A DNA stretch of 64,000 bases, from the NCBI GenBank assembly GCA_017051695.1, contig JAFIDK010000009.1, positions 99,267 to 163,266 of the forward strand, written 5' to 3'. Shown piece by piece: positions 1 to 8,671 of this stretch (the first letter of the stretch is position 1; each line of letters opens with the position of its first letter). The position numbers were made by a program, and so were the translations under genes. The notes beneath the pieces were generated by a model. It searched no databases. It saw only the letters and a program-made list of their open reading frames with translations, and had not been told where the DNA came from. Source of the DNA: Algoriphagus aestuarii. Its GTDB lineage: Bacteria > Bacteroidota > Bacteroidia > Cytophagales > Cyclobacteriaceae.

Positions 1-1726
1 CTAAGTTGATCTGCCCAATCAGATCAGACGGCTGATCTTTGTATTCCAGTTTTTGTCCCAGTTTAGTTTTAATAGCATGTAAATTTGAGACTAAAATGCT
101 GTTTTCCTGGTTTTTTTCCAGAAGAGCTAAGGCATCTTCTGATTGGTTTACTTTGATATAAAACAATGCAAGGTTATTGACCAAAAAGGGATTGTTTGGA
201 AAAAAAGATAACCCGTTTTCCAAATAATAGATGGACTCAAAAATTTTATTCTCCCGATGCAGTCGATTGCTTAGCAGTAGAATATTGTCCACCTGTGGAT
301 ATTCTGCAAAGCTTTCCTCCAGGTGTTGCTTCGCCAAAGAAGGCTGATTTAGCTGAAATAAAAGCTGGGCAGTCAGGTTTTTAGCTTTAGAATTCTTTCT
401 ATACTTTGCCCAAGAGTTTTCATAAAGTATGCTTGCCTCGAGTTTTTGATCTGTTTGATAATAATAATCTCCCAAAATATTATTGGTCATGGCATTCAGC
501 TGGACAGAGATAATTCCTTCAGCATAAATAGTCAAAACCAATATGGCCATCAATCCTCCGATTCGGAGGTGGTAATAGGGAAGGGAATAAGGTTTATAGA
601 GGATTTTATCTATTGCTTTTCCTGAATCCATAATGGATAAGAAATTGCTGAAAAGATAAATGATGAAAAACATCGAAAAGCCGATTTGACTATACAGGAA
701 AGTGTGCTTCAATAATTCCTCACCAGGTTGATTGCAAGTAATAAGCAGTTTCCAGCAAAGCCAGAGAACCATCCCAAACCCCAATAGGTGCAGCATTTTG
801 AGTATGGCAGATCCTGCAGCTAGCCCTGAAACTTGGTTGATTTTACTATCAAGTGAAAACCATCCTAAAATTCCAACTGGGAAAATCAGCAAAAGAGGTG
901 AAAAACCAAAAAACGGGTCTGGAAGGTCACCTGTAGTTTCCATAAATAAGAGAAACAAGCTGGCTAGATATCCTAAGGAAATGATGGCAATTTGCCAGGA
1001 AATTTTCATACCTACGTTTCTATTGATTTTGCTCAGCAAAATGTAAGAACCAGAAATCACGCTATGTCCATTCCAAAAAATCCACCCGAGACTCAAGCCA
1101 AATGCTAGGACTGTGGTGTATTCCGAGATGTATAATAATGGGTTTTCTATTGGGCTTAGGGAAGTTAAAACGGATATTGCCCCAGCAAAACTAAGTGCAG
1201 TAACTAGCCATTTTAAGTGAAAGGAAAGATTTTGTCCCCAGATATGGAATCCAATTACTGGCAGTAAGGAACCTGCCAATATGATAATAAGTGGAATATT
1301 TGCTCCGGCTCCACCGATGTTGAGTCCATTAAAATTACAAAGTGTAAGCAAAATGATCCAGCCTATTCCTCCTGCCACGATGGGCATTTTTTTAAACTCT
1401 GTCAACATGGTCAGGAAAGAGACCGAAACCAAAAAGACTAAAAGTGAAAACAAATAGGATTCTTGGATCAAAAAAGGGCTAGGCAAGGAATGGAATTCCT
1501 GAAAAACCAAAAAATTATCAATGTTAATGGGAAATGATATAGGCCCTATTTGTACCCAATCAAATGGTACAATGATGCGGTCTAGAAATGAGGCACTTTC
1601 GATTACCCGATAGGGGGCTGATTGTACAGTTAAATAATAAATCGCAAAAAGCCCTCCTGTTAGGATCAGTAGGAGGGCAGGTATATGCTTTAAAGAAATA
1701 GGTTTGTTAGTGTTAATTTGGCTCAT
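1..1726 (-). CDS. Multi-pass membrane protein with C-terminal TPR-like region (partial, 3' end outside window)
   Basis: The frame is open from an ATG at 1726 down to base 1, giving 575 codons with no stop, so the C-terminus lies outside the window. The first ~380 residues are a series of about ten hydrophobic segments. The rest is soluble and helical with TPR-like spacing (for example NNLALFYIKVNQSEDALALL near the end). The start overlaps the gatC stop as TAATG, so it is probably translationally coupled and is the last visible gene of the 4583-to-1 operon. I do not recognise a characterised family. The layout (membrane half plus TPR half) resembles uncharacterised Bacteroidota proteins of the DUF6057 kind, but that is a guess. 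No catalytic motif was seen. Confidence 0.75.
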   Translation of the reverse strand, partial: MSQINTNKPISLKHIPALLLILTGGLFAIYYLTVQSAPYRVIESASFLDRIIVPFDWVQIGPISFPINIDNFLVFQEFHSLPSPFLIQESYLFSLLVFLVSVSFLTMLTEFKKMPIVAGGIGWIILLTLCNFNGLNIGGAGANIPLIIILAGSLLPVIGFHIWGQNLSFHLKWLVTALSFAGAISVLTSLSPIENPLLYISEYTTVLAFGLSLGWIFWNGHSVISGSYILLSKINRNVGMKISWQIAIISLGYLASLFLLFMETTGDLPDPFFGFSPLLLIFPVGILGWFSLDSKINQVSGLAAGSAILKMLHLLGFGMVLWLCWKLLITCNQPGEELLKHTFLYSQIGFSMFFIIYLFSNFLSIMDSGKAIDKILYKPYSLPYYHLRIGGLMAILVLTIYAEGIISVQLNAMTNNILGDYYYQTDQKLEASILYENSWAKYRKNSKAKNLTAQLLFQLNQPSLAKQHLEESFAEYPQVDNILLLSNRLHRENKIFESIYYLENGLSFFPNNPFLVNNLALFYIKVNQSEDALALLEKNQENSILVSNLHAIKTKLGQKLEYKDQPSDLIGQINL

Positions 1727-2013
1727 TACTCCAATACTTTCGGAACTCTGAAGTAATCTGCATCTCTTTTCGGAGCATTTTTCAGCCCGGCTTCATGATC
1801 CAGATGGTTGCCTTTTATGTCTTCACGCATGTCATTTATCTCAGAGGACATGGTAGTCAAAGGTTCTACATTTTCTGTATCCACTTCGTTTAATTTCTCC
1901 ACCCAATCGAGGATTTGACTCATGTCTTGTGACATTTTCTCAGCACTGTTTTCATCAAATTCCAATCGGGCCAAATGTGAGATTTTTTTGATTGTGGTTT
2001 TATCGATTTTCAT
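1726..2013 (-). CDS. gatC: Asp-tRNA(Asn)/Glu-tRNA(Gln) amidotransferase subunit C
   Basis: GatC is the small subunit of the GatCAB complex that amidates misacylated Glu-tRNA(Gln) and Asp-tRNA(Asn). The 95-residue product has the usual family length. It shows the typical N-terminal helix with HLARLEF (residues 13-19), a central DWVEKLNEVDTENVEP segment, and a C-terminal R-DYFRVPKVLE ending that is nearly diagnostic. gatA and gatB are not in the window, so the subunits are encoded at separate loci. The stop overlaps the start of the next minus-strand gene by one base, and plsC ends 84 bases upstream. Confidence 0.95.
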   Translation of the reverse strand: MKIDKTTIKKISHLARLEFDENSAEKMSQDMSQILDWVEKLNEVDTENVEPLTTMSSEINDMREDIKGNHLDHEAGLKNAPKRDADYFRVPKVLE

Positions 2014-2097
2014 TTTGTTAATTGTTCTTTTCCAGAGTTTAGCCTTCTTGATCCATAGAAACCAAGGTTTCCAATTTATCCAAGCAAAGTTTTAATA

Positions 2098-2835
2098 CTA
2101 TTCTAAAAGGCTTTCCTGATCAATATTTAATTGCTTTTGGATCACCTCAAAGCATTTTTGTCTTAAACTGTCTTCCGTTTCTTGTTCAGTAGGGTAGATC
2201 GCTTGGTGAAACACCATTTTTGCCGGGTTCCAATTTAACAATAACTTCCCGTCATCAGGCAAAATTAGATGATTATAGGATAAGGTGACTGGGATTATCG
2301 GGATTTGTTTGGAAATGGAGAGTTTAAAGGCACCGTTTTTAAAAGGCACCATTTCCGGTGGTTTTTTGGTATAGATTCCACCTTCCGGAAAAATCACCAG
2401 TCCACTTCCTTTTTCCAATGCTTCCATGGACCTTCTCATGGTTTCAGCTCTGCTTTTTAAACGATCCCGATCCACTGCGATATGGAGCTGTTTGAAATAG
2501 TATCCAAATAGGGGCGCTTTTCTAATAGATGCTTTACCGACAAACTGCACATCTCCTGGGATAAAGCCCATCATCGGGATGTCTAAATAACTGAAATGAT
2601 TAGCTAAATAAATATATGGCTGATCTTTTTTAGGTTTTGATTCAAACACGATTTTGACCGGTAATCCGATCAAAGTAAAATAAACCCTTGCCCAATACCG
2701 ATTGATTTTTCTTCCGAATTTTTTAAATCCAGGTATCCAGATACATAAGAGGATAAAAGGAAAAATGAGAATGAAACTCAGAGCAAAAAGCAATCCTGCG
2801 TATCCTGAATAAATCCTTCTGAATAGATTATTCAT
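2098..2835 (-). CDS. plsC: 1-acyl-sn-glycerol-3-phosphate acyltransferase (PlsC family)
   Basis: The 245-residue product should transfer an acyl chain to lysophosphatidate at the inner membrane in phospholipid synthesis. An N-terminal membrane segment (about residues 12-35) is followed by the catalytic H-x4-D motif, NHFSYLD, with H80 and D85. FPEGG at 149-153 is the glycerol-phosphate-binding block and departs slightly from the usual FPEGT. A C-terminal IPIIPVTL segment is also typical of the family. The start overlaps the globin stop by 8 bases, so the two are coupled. PlsC-fold enzymes also include lyso-ornithine-lipid acyltransferases, so the exact acceptor is uncertain. Confidence 0.88.
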   Translation of the reverse strand: MNNLFRRIYSGYAGLLFALSFILIFPFILLCIWIPGFKKFGRKINRYWARVYFTLIGLPVKIVFESKPKKDQPYIYLANHFSYLDIPMMGFIPGDVQFVGKASIRKAPLFGYYFKQLHIAVDRDRLKSRAETMRRSMEALEKGSGLVIFPEGGIYTKKPPEMVPFKNGAFKLSISKQIPIIPVTLSYNHLILPDDGKLLLNWNPAKMVFHQAIYPTEQETEDSLRQKCFEVIQKQLNIDQESLLE

Positions 2836-3205
2836 GATTGATCATATGGTTTGCCACTTTGATAAAATATCCAAGCATGAGCTCCTTGACATTGGGGTCT
2901 AGACTGAGTTGATCTAAAGCTTTCATCATTGCATTTAACCAATGATTTCTCATGGTAGCATCTATTTTCCAAGTTAGATGTCTCATCCGCAAACGCGGAT
3001 GTCCTCGCTGTTCGGAATAAGTTTGAGGACCTCCAAAAACCTGGAGCAAGAACAAATAAAGACGCTCTTCGGCAGGCTCCAGGTTTTCTTCCGGATATAA
3101 TCGCCGAAGTGCATCATTCTTTTTTACCTCTGAATAAAATAAGTGTGTAAGCTGTCTGATTTGATCTTCTCCGATCAATTCGTAAACAGACTGAAATGGA
3201 TTCAT
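2828..3205 (-). CDS. Truncated haemoglobin, group II-like
   Basis: This 125-residue single-domain protein matches the short 2-on-2 globins that bind haem and O2/NO in the cytoplasm. Diagnostic features are FGGPQTYSEQRGHPRLRMRH (about residues 57-76), which holds the proximal histidine region and the group II-type RGHPRLR motif, and the downstream W-x(n)-W pattern (TWKID, NHWLNAM). It lies 28 bases downstream of the NfeD-type protease and overlaps plsC, so it is probably part of that operon. Why a globin is co-transcribed with membrane-quality and lipid genes cannot be told from the sequence. Confidence 0.88.
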   Translation of the reverse strand: MNPFQSVYELIGEDQIRQLTHLFYSEVKKNDALRRLYPEENLEPAEERLYLFLLQVFGGPQTYSEQRGHPRLRMRHLTWKIDATMRNHWLNAMMKALDQLSLDPNVKELMLGYFIKVANHMINHE

Positions 3206-3233
3206 GGCGCAAACTTAAGGATTTCCAAAAAGT

Positions 3234-4583
3234 TTATGCGTCTGATTTTTTTACTTTTAATGAAGTGCCTTCTGTAGAAATGACCACAATGGATTCTCCT
3301 TTATCCACAAATTCACCTCTGGAAGAAGCGTCGTAAATTTCGCCTTCGATTTCAACTTTACCACTAGGTCTTAACCTAGAATGGACTATACCGGTTTTAC
3401 CCAATAAATTATCGGAGTAAAAACTGGATGTGTATCCAGCTTGTCTTTGCTGGGTGTCTGCCAATGAAATAGCGCTAAACGCTTTCCATTCGTTTACTTT
3501 TGGCGTCAACCAAAACACAATTCCCACCGAAGCAATTGCAGCTAAAATAACAGTCAATAAGGCAGCAAATAAATCGGCAGCTGGCACAAAGTCGAAATCA
3601 AAATTTTGATTGGGGAGCATGCCAAGGACCAGTCCAGCCAAAATGCAGATGATTCCCAAGATTCCGAATACCCCAAACCCAGGAATGACAAATAGTTCTA
3701 ATGCAAGGAGGACTATGCCGAGAATGAATACGATGATTTCCCAGTTTTCTGCTAATCCATTTAAATAATAAGGAGTGAAATAAAGAATGACAGAAATGAT
3801 GGATGCTAATATCGGGAAGCCTACTCCTGGTGTTTGCAGTTCAAAATAGATTCCTCCAATAATGATTAAAATCAAGAATCCACTTATCGCAGGGTTAAGA
3901 AAAAATGCAATGATTTTTTCCACCGTTTCTGTTTCGTAGACAATTAATTCAGAGTTTTTTAAATCTAAACTGCTGATCAGGTCATTGATAGAATTAAATT
4001 CTCCATCACAAAACCCATATTTCTCAGCTTCAGATACCGAAAATGTAATGACAGATCCGGTTTCGCTGATTCCATCGATTTCAATTTTTTCATCCACCAT
4101 CGCTTCCGCAATTTTCGGATCTCTTCCTTTGGCTTCGGCTGTACTTCGCATCATGGATCTCATGTAAGATTGATATTTGTCAGGAGCGGCAGCTCCATCC
4201 ATGCCATTTACAACAGTCGCTGCGCCAATGCTTCCTCCTGGAGCCATGTAGATTTTGTCACAGGCGATAGAGATTAAGGCACCAGCTGAAGCGGCGTCTT
4301 TGTTAATGAAGACATAAACAGGGATGGAGGATTCCAAAATCATCGTCCGGATGTCATCTGCGTCGTTTACCGCGCCGCCATAAGTATCCATTTCGATGAT
4401 GATCAGGTCGGCTTCTTCTTTCATAGCCCTTTCTAAGGCAAGCTTGACCCTTCTGTTCATGGCTGGATCGATGTCTTTGTCTATTTTAAAAGTAAATATT
4501 GTTTCGATCTCAGAGTTTTGCGCCAATAAATTCTTTGGAGAAACCAGGGAAAAAGCAAAAAGAAGGATGAATAGGGTTTTCAT
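3234..4583 (-). CDS. NfeD-type membrane-bound serine protease (ClpP-like + NfeD)
   Basis: The 449-residue product begins with a signal peptide (cleavage near LLAQ-NS). A ClpP/crotonase-fold protease domain follows (about 28-200), then four to five membrane segments (about 225-375), then a soluble NfeD OB-fold domain at the C-terminus with LLGKTGIVHSRLRPSGKVEIEGEIYDA. The likely catalytic dyad is Ser99 in KDAASAGALIS and a downstream Lys (K136 in APDKYQ). This matches the Ser/Lys dyad known from archaeal STOPP proteases. The full-length form usually works with a stomatin-like partner, which is not next to it here. It is probably the first gene of the minus-strand operon running to the left edge. 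Confidence 0.9.
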   Translation of the reverse strand: MKTLFILLFAFSLVSPKNLLAQNSEIETIFTFKIDKDIDPAMNRRVKLALERAMKEEADLIIIEMDTYGGAVNDADDIRTMILESSIPVYVFINKDAASAGALISIACDKIYMAPGGSIGAATVVNGMDGAAAPDKYQSYMRSMMRSTAEAKGRDPKIAEAMVDEKIEIDGISETGSVITFSVSEAEKYGFCDGEFNSINDLISSLDLKNSELIVYETETVEKIIAFFLNPAISGFLILIIIGGIYFELQTPGVGFPILASIISVILYFTPYYLNGLAENWEIIVFILGIVLLALELFVIPGFGVFGILGIICILAGLVLGMLPNQNFDFDFVPAADLFAALLTVILAAIASVGIVFWLTPKVNEWKAFSAISLADTQQRQAGYTSSFYSDNLLGKTGIVHSRLRPSGKVEIEGEIYDASSRGEFVDKGESIVVISTEGTSLKVKKSDA

Positions 4584-4781
4584 AATTTAATATCCGCAAG
4601 TGCTCTGAAAATATACGAAAAGGTGCCGGAATCCTTTTGATTCTTTGACTTTGGCCATTGGAATGGGGAGAAATAGAAAAGCATCTTATTGATTTTCAAA
4701 ACTGTTTAGAATGGAATTTTTGATCTGGGGCAAAAAGGGATTCCCTAATCATAAAATTAACTGACTTTTCTAGCATAATTC

Positions 4782-4812
4782 TTGTTTCCTCTTCTATTCG
4801 AAATTAATCTTG
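4782..4812 (+). promoter_or_regulatory. Predicted Bacteroidota promoter of the LysM gene
   Basis: TTG at 4782-4784 and TAATCTTG at 4805-4812 are separated by 20 bases. They match the TTTG / TAnnTTTG promoter form of the phylum with one mismatch in the -7 box. The -7 box overlaps a possible TTG start at 4810, which argues for translation starting at the ATG at 4852. Confidence 0.5.
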
Positions 4813-4851
4813 TATTTAAGAATACATTTATATTCAATCCCACTAGTTACT

Positions 4852-6018
4852 ATGATTTTCGGATCAAAATCCCAATTTGTTTTATTTGCTAGCTTTCTTC
4901 TTTCTACAACTGCTTCTTTGGCCAATGGCCTGGAGAAAATAGATTCTGTAGGAGTAGAAAAGGTAGGGGATAAAACCTATATTCTTCATGCTGTAGAGCC
5001 TAAGGAGACTTTATTTGGAATCAGTAGGAGGTATGCTGCACCTGTAAGCGAAATAATTGAGTCCAATGAGGTTCTGAAACAAGGCCTGAAGATAGGGCAG
5101 ACGATTCGGGTTCCTTATATCGCTAAATCTGAAATTCCTGATGGTGCTAGCCTCCATAAAGTGGCGCCAGGGGAAACCTTATTTTCGATTTCTAAAAAAT
5201 ACAATACCTCGGTCAGCGAGGTGATGCAATGGAACGAGTTGAAGGGGAATGATCTTAGTGTCGGTCAGGCGCTGATCATTAAAAAACCAATTGCAGCAGC
5301 TGAGCAGGCAAAAGTGGAACCAACTCCTGCTAAAGAGACTCCATCTACTCCAGTTGCAGTAGCTACCACTTCTGTCCCTGCAAAGAAAGAAGTAGTGGAA
5401 AAACCAAAAGTGGAAGAGAAAAAGGCTGAAAAAACGCAGCCAATTAAAACTGAATCTGTCCCAGTCAGAACTGCAGAAAACAGTGTTGCAGTGGCCCCTG
5501 GAGAATGGGTTTCCCATGAAGTTAAATCTGGAGAAACCTTGTTTTCTATTGCTAATCAATACCAGGCGAGAGTGGAGGATTTGATCACTTGGAATGCCCT
5601 GACATCCAATAATGTGAAAGTTGGACAGTCTCTTAAAGTTGGAAGAGGGGCAGTAGGTCCATCGACAGTCCCAATTGTGGGAACACCAAGAGTGGTTTCG
5701 AATGTGGATGAAATGAATATTCCTGAAGATACAGATAATGCTTCTGGCGGATTTAAAAACATAAAAGAAACAGGCCAGGCTGAGTTAATAGAGGGAACTG
5801 GAGGTCATAAAAAATACTTGGTTCTGCATAGAACGGCTCCTGTGGGAACAATAATGAGAATCAAAAACGAAGAAAATGACATCACGATTTTTGCAAGAGT
5901 GGTAGGGACACTCCCAGAAACTGGCGATAACAGCAGGTTGGTTATTAAATTATCCCAAGCTGCCTATGATCAGCTAAAGGCTGTTAATCCTAGATTTCCG
6001 GTAGAAGTTGTTTACTAA
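4852..6018 (+). CDS. Secreted LysM-repeat protein with C-terminal double-psi-barrel-like domain
   Basis: I chose the ATG at 4852, not the in-frame TTG at 4810, because the signal peptide starts there (MIFGSKSQF..., cleavage near SLANG) and the upstream codon lies inside the promoter. The 388-residue product has three LysM peptidoglycan-binding domains, each with a GETLFSI or ETLFGI core. Two are near the N-terminus and one is near residue 225, after a low-complexity Pro/Ala/Lys/Glu linker. The last ~85 residues (QAELIEGTGG...FARVVGTLPETGD) look like an RlpA/DPBB-type fold. It is probably an envelope protein that binds cell wall. No catalytic residues could be assigned. A terminator follows directly. 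Confidence 0.85.
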   Translation: MIFGSKSQFVLFASFLLSTTASLANGLEKIDSVGVEKVGDKTYILHAVEPKETLFGISRRYAAPVSEIIESNEVLKQGLKIGQTIRVPYIAKSEIPDGASLHKVAPGETLFSISKKYNTSVSEVMQWNELKGNDLSVGQALIIKKPIAAAEQAKVEPTPAKETPSTPVAVATTSVPAKKEVVEKPKVEEKKAEKTQPIKTESVPVRTAENSVAVAPGEWVSHEVKSGETLFSIANQYQARVEDLITWNALTSNNVKVGQSLKVGRGAVGPSTVPIVGTPRVVSNVDEMNIPEDTDNASGGFKNIKETGQAELIEGTGGHKKYLVLHRTAPVGTIMRIKNEENDITIFARVVGTLPETGDNSRLVIKLSQAAYDQLKAVNPRFPVEVVY

Positions 6019-6037
6019 TTGATTGAAAATGATCAAG

Positions 6038-6065
6038 AAAGCCCGACAAAGTCGGGCTTTTTTTA
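6038..6065 (+). terminator. Rho-independent terminator after the LysM gene
   Basis: Perfect 10-base arms AAAGCCCGAC (6038-6047) and GTCGGGCTTT (6051-6060) with an AAA loop, followed by more T residues. Confidence 0.92.
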
Positions 6066-6085
6066 TTCCCCAATTTTAAGAATTT

Positions 6086-6116
6086 TTTGTTTATCCTTCT
6101 TTGAAGGCTAATTTTG
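6086..6116 (+). promoter_or_regulatory. Predicted Bacteroidota promoter
   Basis: TTTG at 6086-6089, a 19-base spacer, then a perfect -7 box TAATTTTG at 6109-6116. Transcription should start near 6122, which leaves a very short leader before the ATG at 6134 and rules out the in-frame TTG at 6101. Confidence 0.7.
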
Positions 6117-6133
6117 CAGTAGAATTTTGCCCG

Positions 6134-6688
6134 ATGAATAAAGCCCAACTCATATTTCACCACATCTTCAGGTTCATTTGGAATGCAATCTTTGTCATTT
6201 CATATCCGATCCTGGCAAGTTTTGGACTGCTTTTTATAGGGCTTACCTATCTGTTTTCATTGATTTCAAAATTTTTGATGCGTATCAAGCCAGAAGGGAG
6301 TAAAGTGGTTTTGAAAGAGGTGGAATGGGAGCCGTTGCCCGTGACCAATGATATTTTAGAGGCAAAATTGCATAAACAAATTATGTTTGGGCCTTCTGGG
6401 TATTTGTTGAGAAGAACGGATGGGGTTCCTTCAGTCCTAAATGATTTTGTTTTTGGAAATAAAGTTAGAATCCTGGACGAAGGTTTGATTCTGGAAAAGT
6501 GGAATAGCACCGATTCGAAACACTTGCCCGATTTTGACATTTGTCTATATGATCCAGATCGGGATAGTTTGAAGTCACTGACCAATATCAAATGCTTTGA
6601 TTGGCATGTTTCCGAAAAAATTGACAATGAACTTTCCTTCAAATGGTTTGATGGTACCCAAGGGGGAGAAGTGAAAGTTGCACTTTGA
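6134..6688 (+). CDS. Hypothetical membrane-anchored protein
   Basis: The 184-residue product has one long or two short N-terminal membrane segments (about residues 12-45) followed by a soluble domain of about 135 residues rich in charged and aromatic residues. The ATG at 6134 was preferred over an upstream TTG because the upstream codon lies inside the predicted promoter. The stop codon overlaps the next start as TGATG, so it is coupled to the DUF2400 gene. No family recognised and no catalytic motif seen. Confidence 0.75.
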   Translation: MNKAQLIFHHIFRFIWNAIFVISYPILASFGLLFIGLTYLFSLISKFLMRIKPEGSKVVLKEVEWEPLPVTNDILEAKLHKQIMFGPSGYLLRRTDGVPSVLNDFVFGNKVRILDEGLILEKWNSTDSKHLPDFDICLYDPDRDSLKSLTNIKCFDWHVSEKIDNELSFKWFDGTQGGEVKVAL

Positions 6689-7455
6689 TGGTGGACTTGA
6701 AAGGTTTTCTGGACGATAAGGTCGAGCAATACAACCAGCCTGGATTCATTCCCAATGATCCGATTTCCATTCCGCATCGCTATTCCAAGAAACAGGACAT
6801 AGAAATCACCGGTTTTTTTGCCTCAATTCTTGCTTGGGGTCAGCGAAAGACCATCATAAATAAATGTCTAGAACTATTTAAAAGAATGGATGATGCTCCC
6901 CATGATTTTCTGATCAATCATCGGGAATCGGATTTGGAAAGTTTTTTGAGCTTCAAACATCGGACTTTCAATGACATTGATACCCTTTATTTTATTCATT
7001 TTCTTTCCTGGTTTTACAGGAATCATGCTTCATTAGAGGAAGCTTTTCTTTTGGAAAGAAATTACGGAGATGCTCCCATGGAAAAATTGCTAGTCAGTTT
7101 TCATGAGTTCTTTTTTTCTTTGGCAGATGCTCCCCAAAGAACCCGAAAGCATATTGCAACTCCTTCAAGAAAAGCAGCTTGCAAGCGTATCAATATGTTT
7201 TTGCGCTGGATGGTAAGAAAAGATGGGAAAGGAGTGGATTTTGGAATCTGGGACAGGATTCAACCTTCCCAATTGATTTGCCCATGTGATCTGCATGTGG
7301 ATCGAGTAGGAAGGAAATTGGGATTGATTACCAGAAAGCAGACCGATTGGTTAACCGCATTGGAATTGACAGATAAGCTTCGGGAATTTGATCCGAAGGA
7401 CCCTGTGAAGTACGATTTTGCCCTGTTTGGATTGGGGGTAGAGGAGAAGTTTTAA
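6688..7455 (+). CDS. TIGR02757/DUF2400 family protein
   Basis: The 255-residue product matches the widely conserved but poorly characterised TIGR02757 family. Features are an N-terminal ISIPHRYSKKQDIEITGFFAS segment, AWGQRKTII, and a C-terminal half with PSRKAACKRINMFLRWMVR and CDLHVDRVGRKLGL. The last motif resembles the helix-hairpin-helix part of DNA glycosylase-like folds, so a nucleic-acid role is possible but unproven. The ATG at 6688 overlaps the previous stop; a TTG at 6685 is also in frame. The stop overlaps the converging ATP-grasp gene by 4 bases, with no terminator between them. Confidence 0.85.
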   Translation: MVDLKGFLDDKVEQYNQPGFIPNDPISIPHRYSKKQDIEITGFFASILAWGQRKTIINKCLELFKRMDDAPHDFLINHRESDLESFLSFKHRTFNDIDTLYFIHFLSWFYRNHASLEEAFLLERNYGDAPMEKLLVSFHEFFFSLADAPQRTRKHIATPSRKAACKRINMFLRWMVRKDGKGVDFGIWDRIQPSQLICPCDLHVDRVGRKLGLITRKQTDWLTALELTDKLREFDPKDPVKYDFALFGLGVEEKF

Positions 7456-8669
7456 TGAAATTTTTTCACCTCTGGAGCATCAGCTACGGTAGAAATACCA
7501 TCAGATAACCTCGAAGCATACTGGTCAAGTAGCTCGAGAATCCTTTCAGATTTTTTTGATTTCACAATCAGTCCTGCGTGGTAATCCAGTGGGACTCTGA
7601 AATAAACTTCTTCATCATCAAAACTACTTAAATCAGGATGCTGAACATTGGCTAATGTCAAAACGATTCCAGCATAGTTCTTACTGACTTTAGGGAGTTT
7701 GTAAGGTATGTTTTTAGCTATATGATCTTCGATTTTAGCCCACTCAGCCCATAAATTAATGTCTGTTGCTGCTTCGACCATTTCAGCTAAATGCGCTCCA
7801 CCCACTCGGGAAGAGGTTTCCAGAAAATAGATCTCACCATCCTCTTTGCATTTAATAAACTCCGTGTGTGTGGCACCAGATTGCATACCAAAAGCCTTCA
7901 TAATGGCATTATTAGCTATTTTGATTGCTTTATCATCTTCAGAATTGTACTGGATATTCGCACTTCTGAAAATTCCTCCCCCTTGGGAAATTTCCATCGG
8001 AGTAGCCAGATATTTTGAGACACAGCAGAATAGATTTTTCCCCTCAAATTGAAGCCCATCAGCATGATAAACATCTCCTGGTTTAAACTGCTCGACTAAA
8101 TAATAGAGTCGGTTTTCCTCTAGTTCATGGATTTTATTCCAAAGAGTTTCTTTGTCGAAAACTTTGATGATGCCATTTGCTGATGCTTCAGATCTTGGCT
8201 TTAAAACCCATGGCGGAGCTACATGATCTGCAAATTGATTGATATCTTCATCATGAAATAGAGAAGTGAAATCAGGGACATTGATTCCCGCATCTTTTGC
8301 CTTCATCCTCATTGCCAACTTATCCCTAAAATACCTTCCTGTCGTCTGACCCATCCCAGGAATTCTGAAATGTTCTCTCAAATAAGTGGCTTTTTCTACA
8401 TCATAATCATCCAGAGAAATGATGCTTTCGATTTTATGGGATTTCAGTAGTCCTCCGACTCCTTTGAGCAGGATTTCCATGTCCCAATCCAGATCTTGAC
8501 CTGGCATGTAAAAAACTTCATCGATGTATTCAAATGCCCAAGGCTTGTCTTTAATTTTTTCAGAAGTAATCAAGAATACCCGGTTCCCTTCTTTTTTTAA
8601 TTGAGTGAGAAAAGCATTTCCCTTAAAAAAATTTGAAATGCAAAGAAATGTTTTGCCTTGGTTTTCCAT
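7452..8669 (-). CDS. ATP-grasp domain protein (carboxylate-amine/thiol ligase-like)
   Basis: The 405-residue product has an N-terminal Rossmann-like part, a central ATP-grasp fold (PPWVLKPRSEASANGIIKV near 150-170, YLVEQFKPGDVYHADG), and a late metal-binding region (YFLETSSRVGGAHLAEM). This fits biotin carboxylase-like or amino-acid-ligase members that join a carboxylate to an amine through an acyl phosphate. The substrate cannot be told. It begins 2 bases after pepA ends on the same strand, so the two are very likely co-transcribed. That may hint at amino-acid or peptide metabolism. Confidence 0.8.
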   Translation of the reverse strand: MENQGKTFLCISNFFKGNAFLTQLKKEGNRVFLITSEKIKDKPWAFEYIDEVFYMPGQDLDWDMEILLKGVGGLLKSHKIESIISLDDYDVEKATYLREHFRIPGMGQTTGRYFRDKLAMRMKAKDAGINVPDFTSLFHDEDINQFADHVAPPWVLKPRSEASANGIIKVFDKETLWNKIHELEENRLYYLVEQFKPGDVYHADGLQFEGKNLFCCVSKYLATPMEISQGGGIFRSANIQYNSEDDKAIKIANNAIMKAFGMQSGATHTEFIKCKEDGEIYFLETSSRVGGAHLAEMVEAATDINLWAEWAKIEDHIAKNIPYKLPKVSKNYAGIVLTLANVQHPDLSSFDDEEVYFRVPLDYHAGLIVKSKKSERILELLDQYASRLSDGISTVADAPEVKKFH

Positions 8670-8671
8670 AC

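Noticed and set aside
732-1046. Plus-strand 104-codon open frame
   Set aside because: It lies wholly inside the better supported minus-strand membrane protein, and its translation has no protein-like pattern.
5179-5559. Minus-strand 126-codon frame in the LysM gene
   Set aside because: Its Phe/Ser/Trp-rich composition is the mirror of Lys/Glu-rich linker codons in the real gene.
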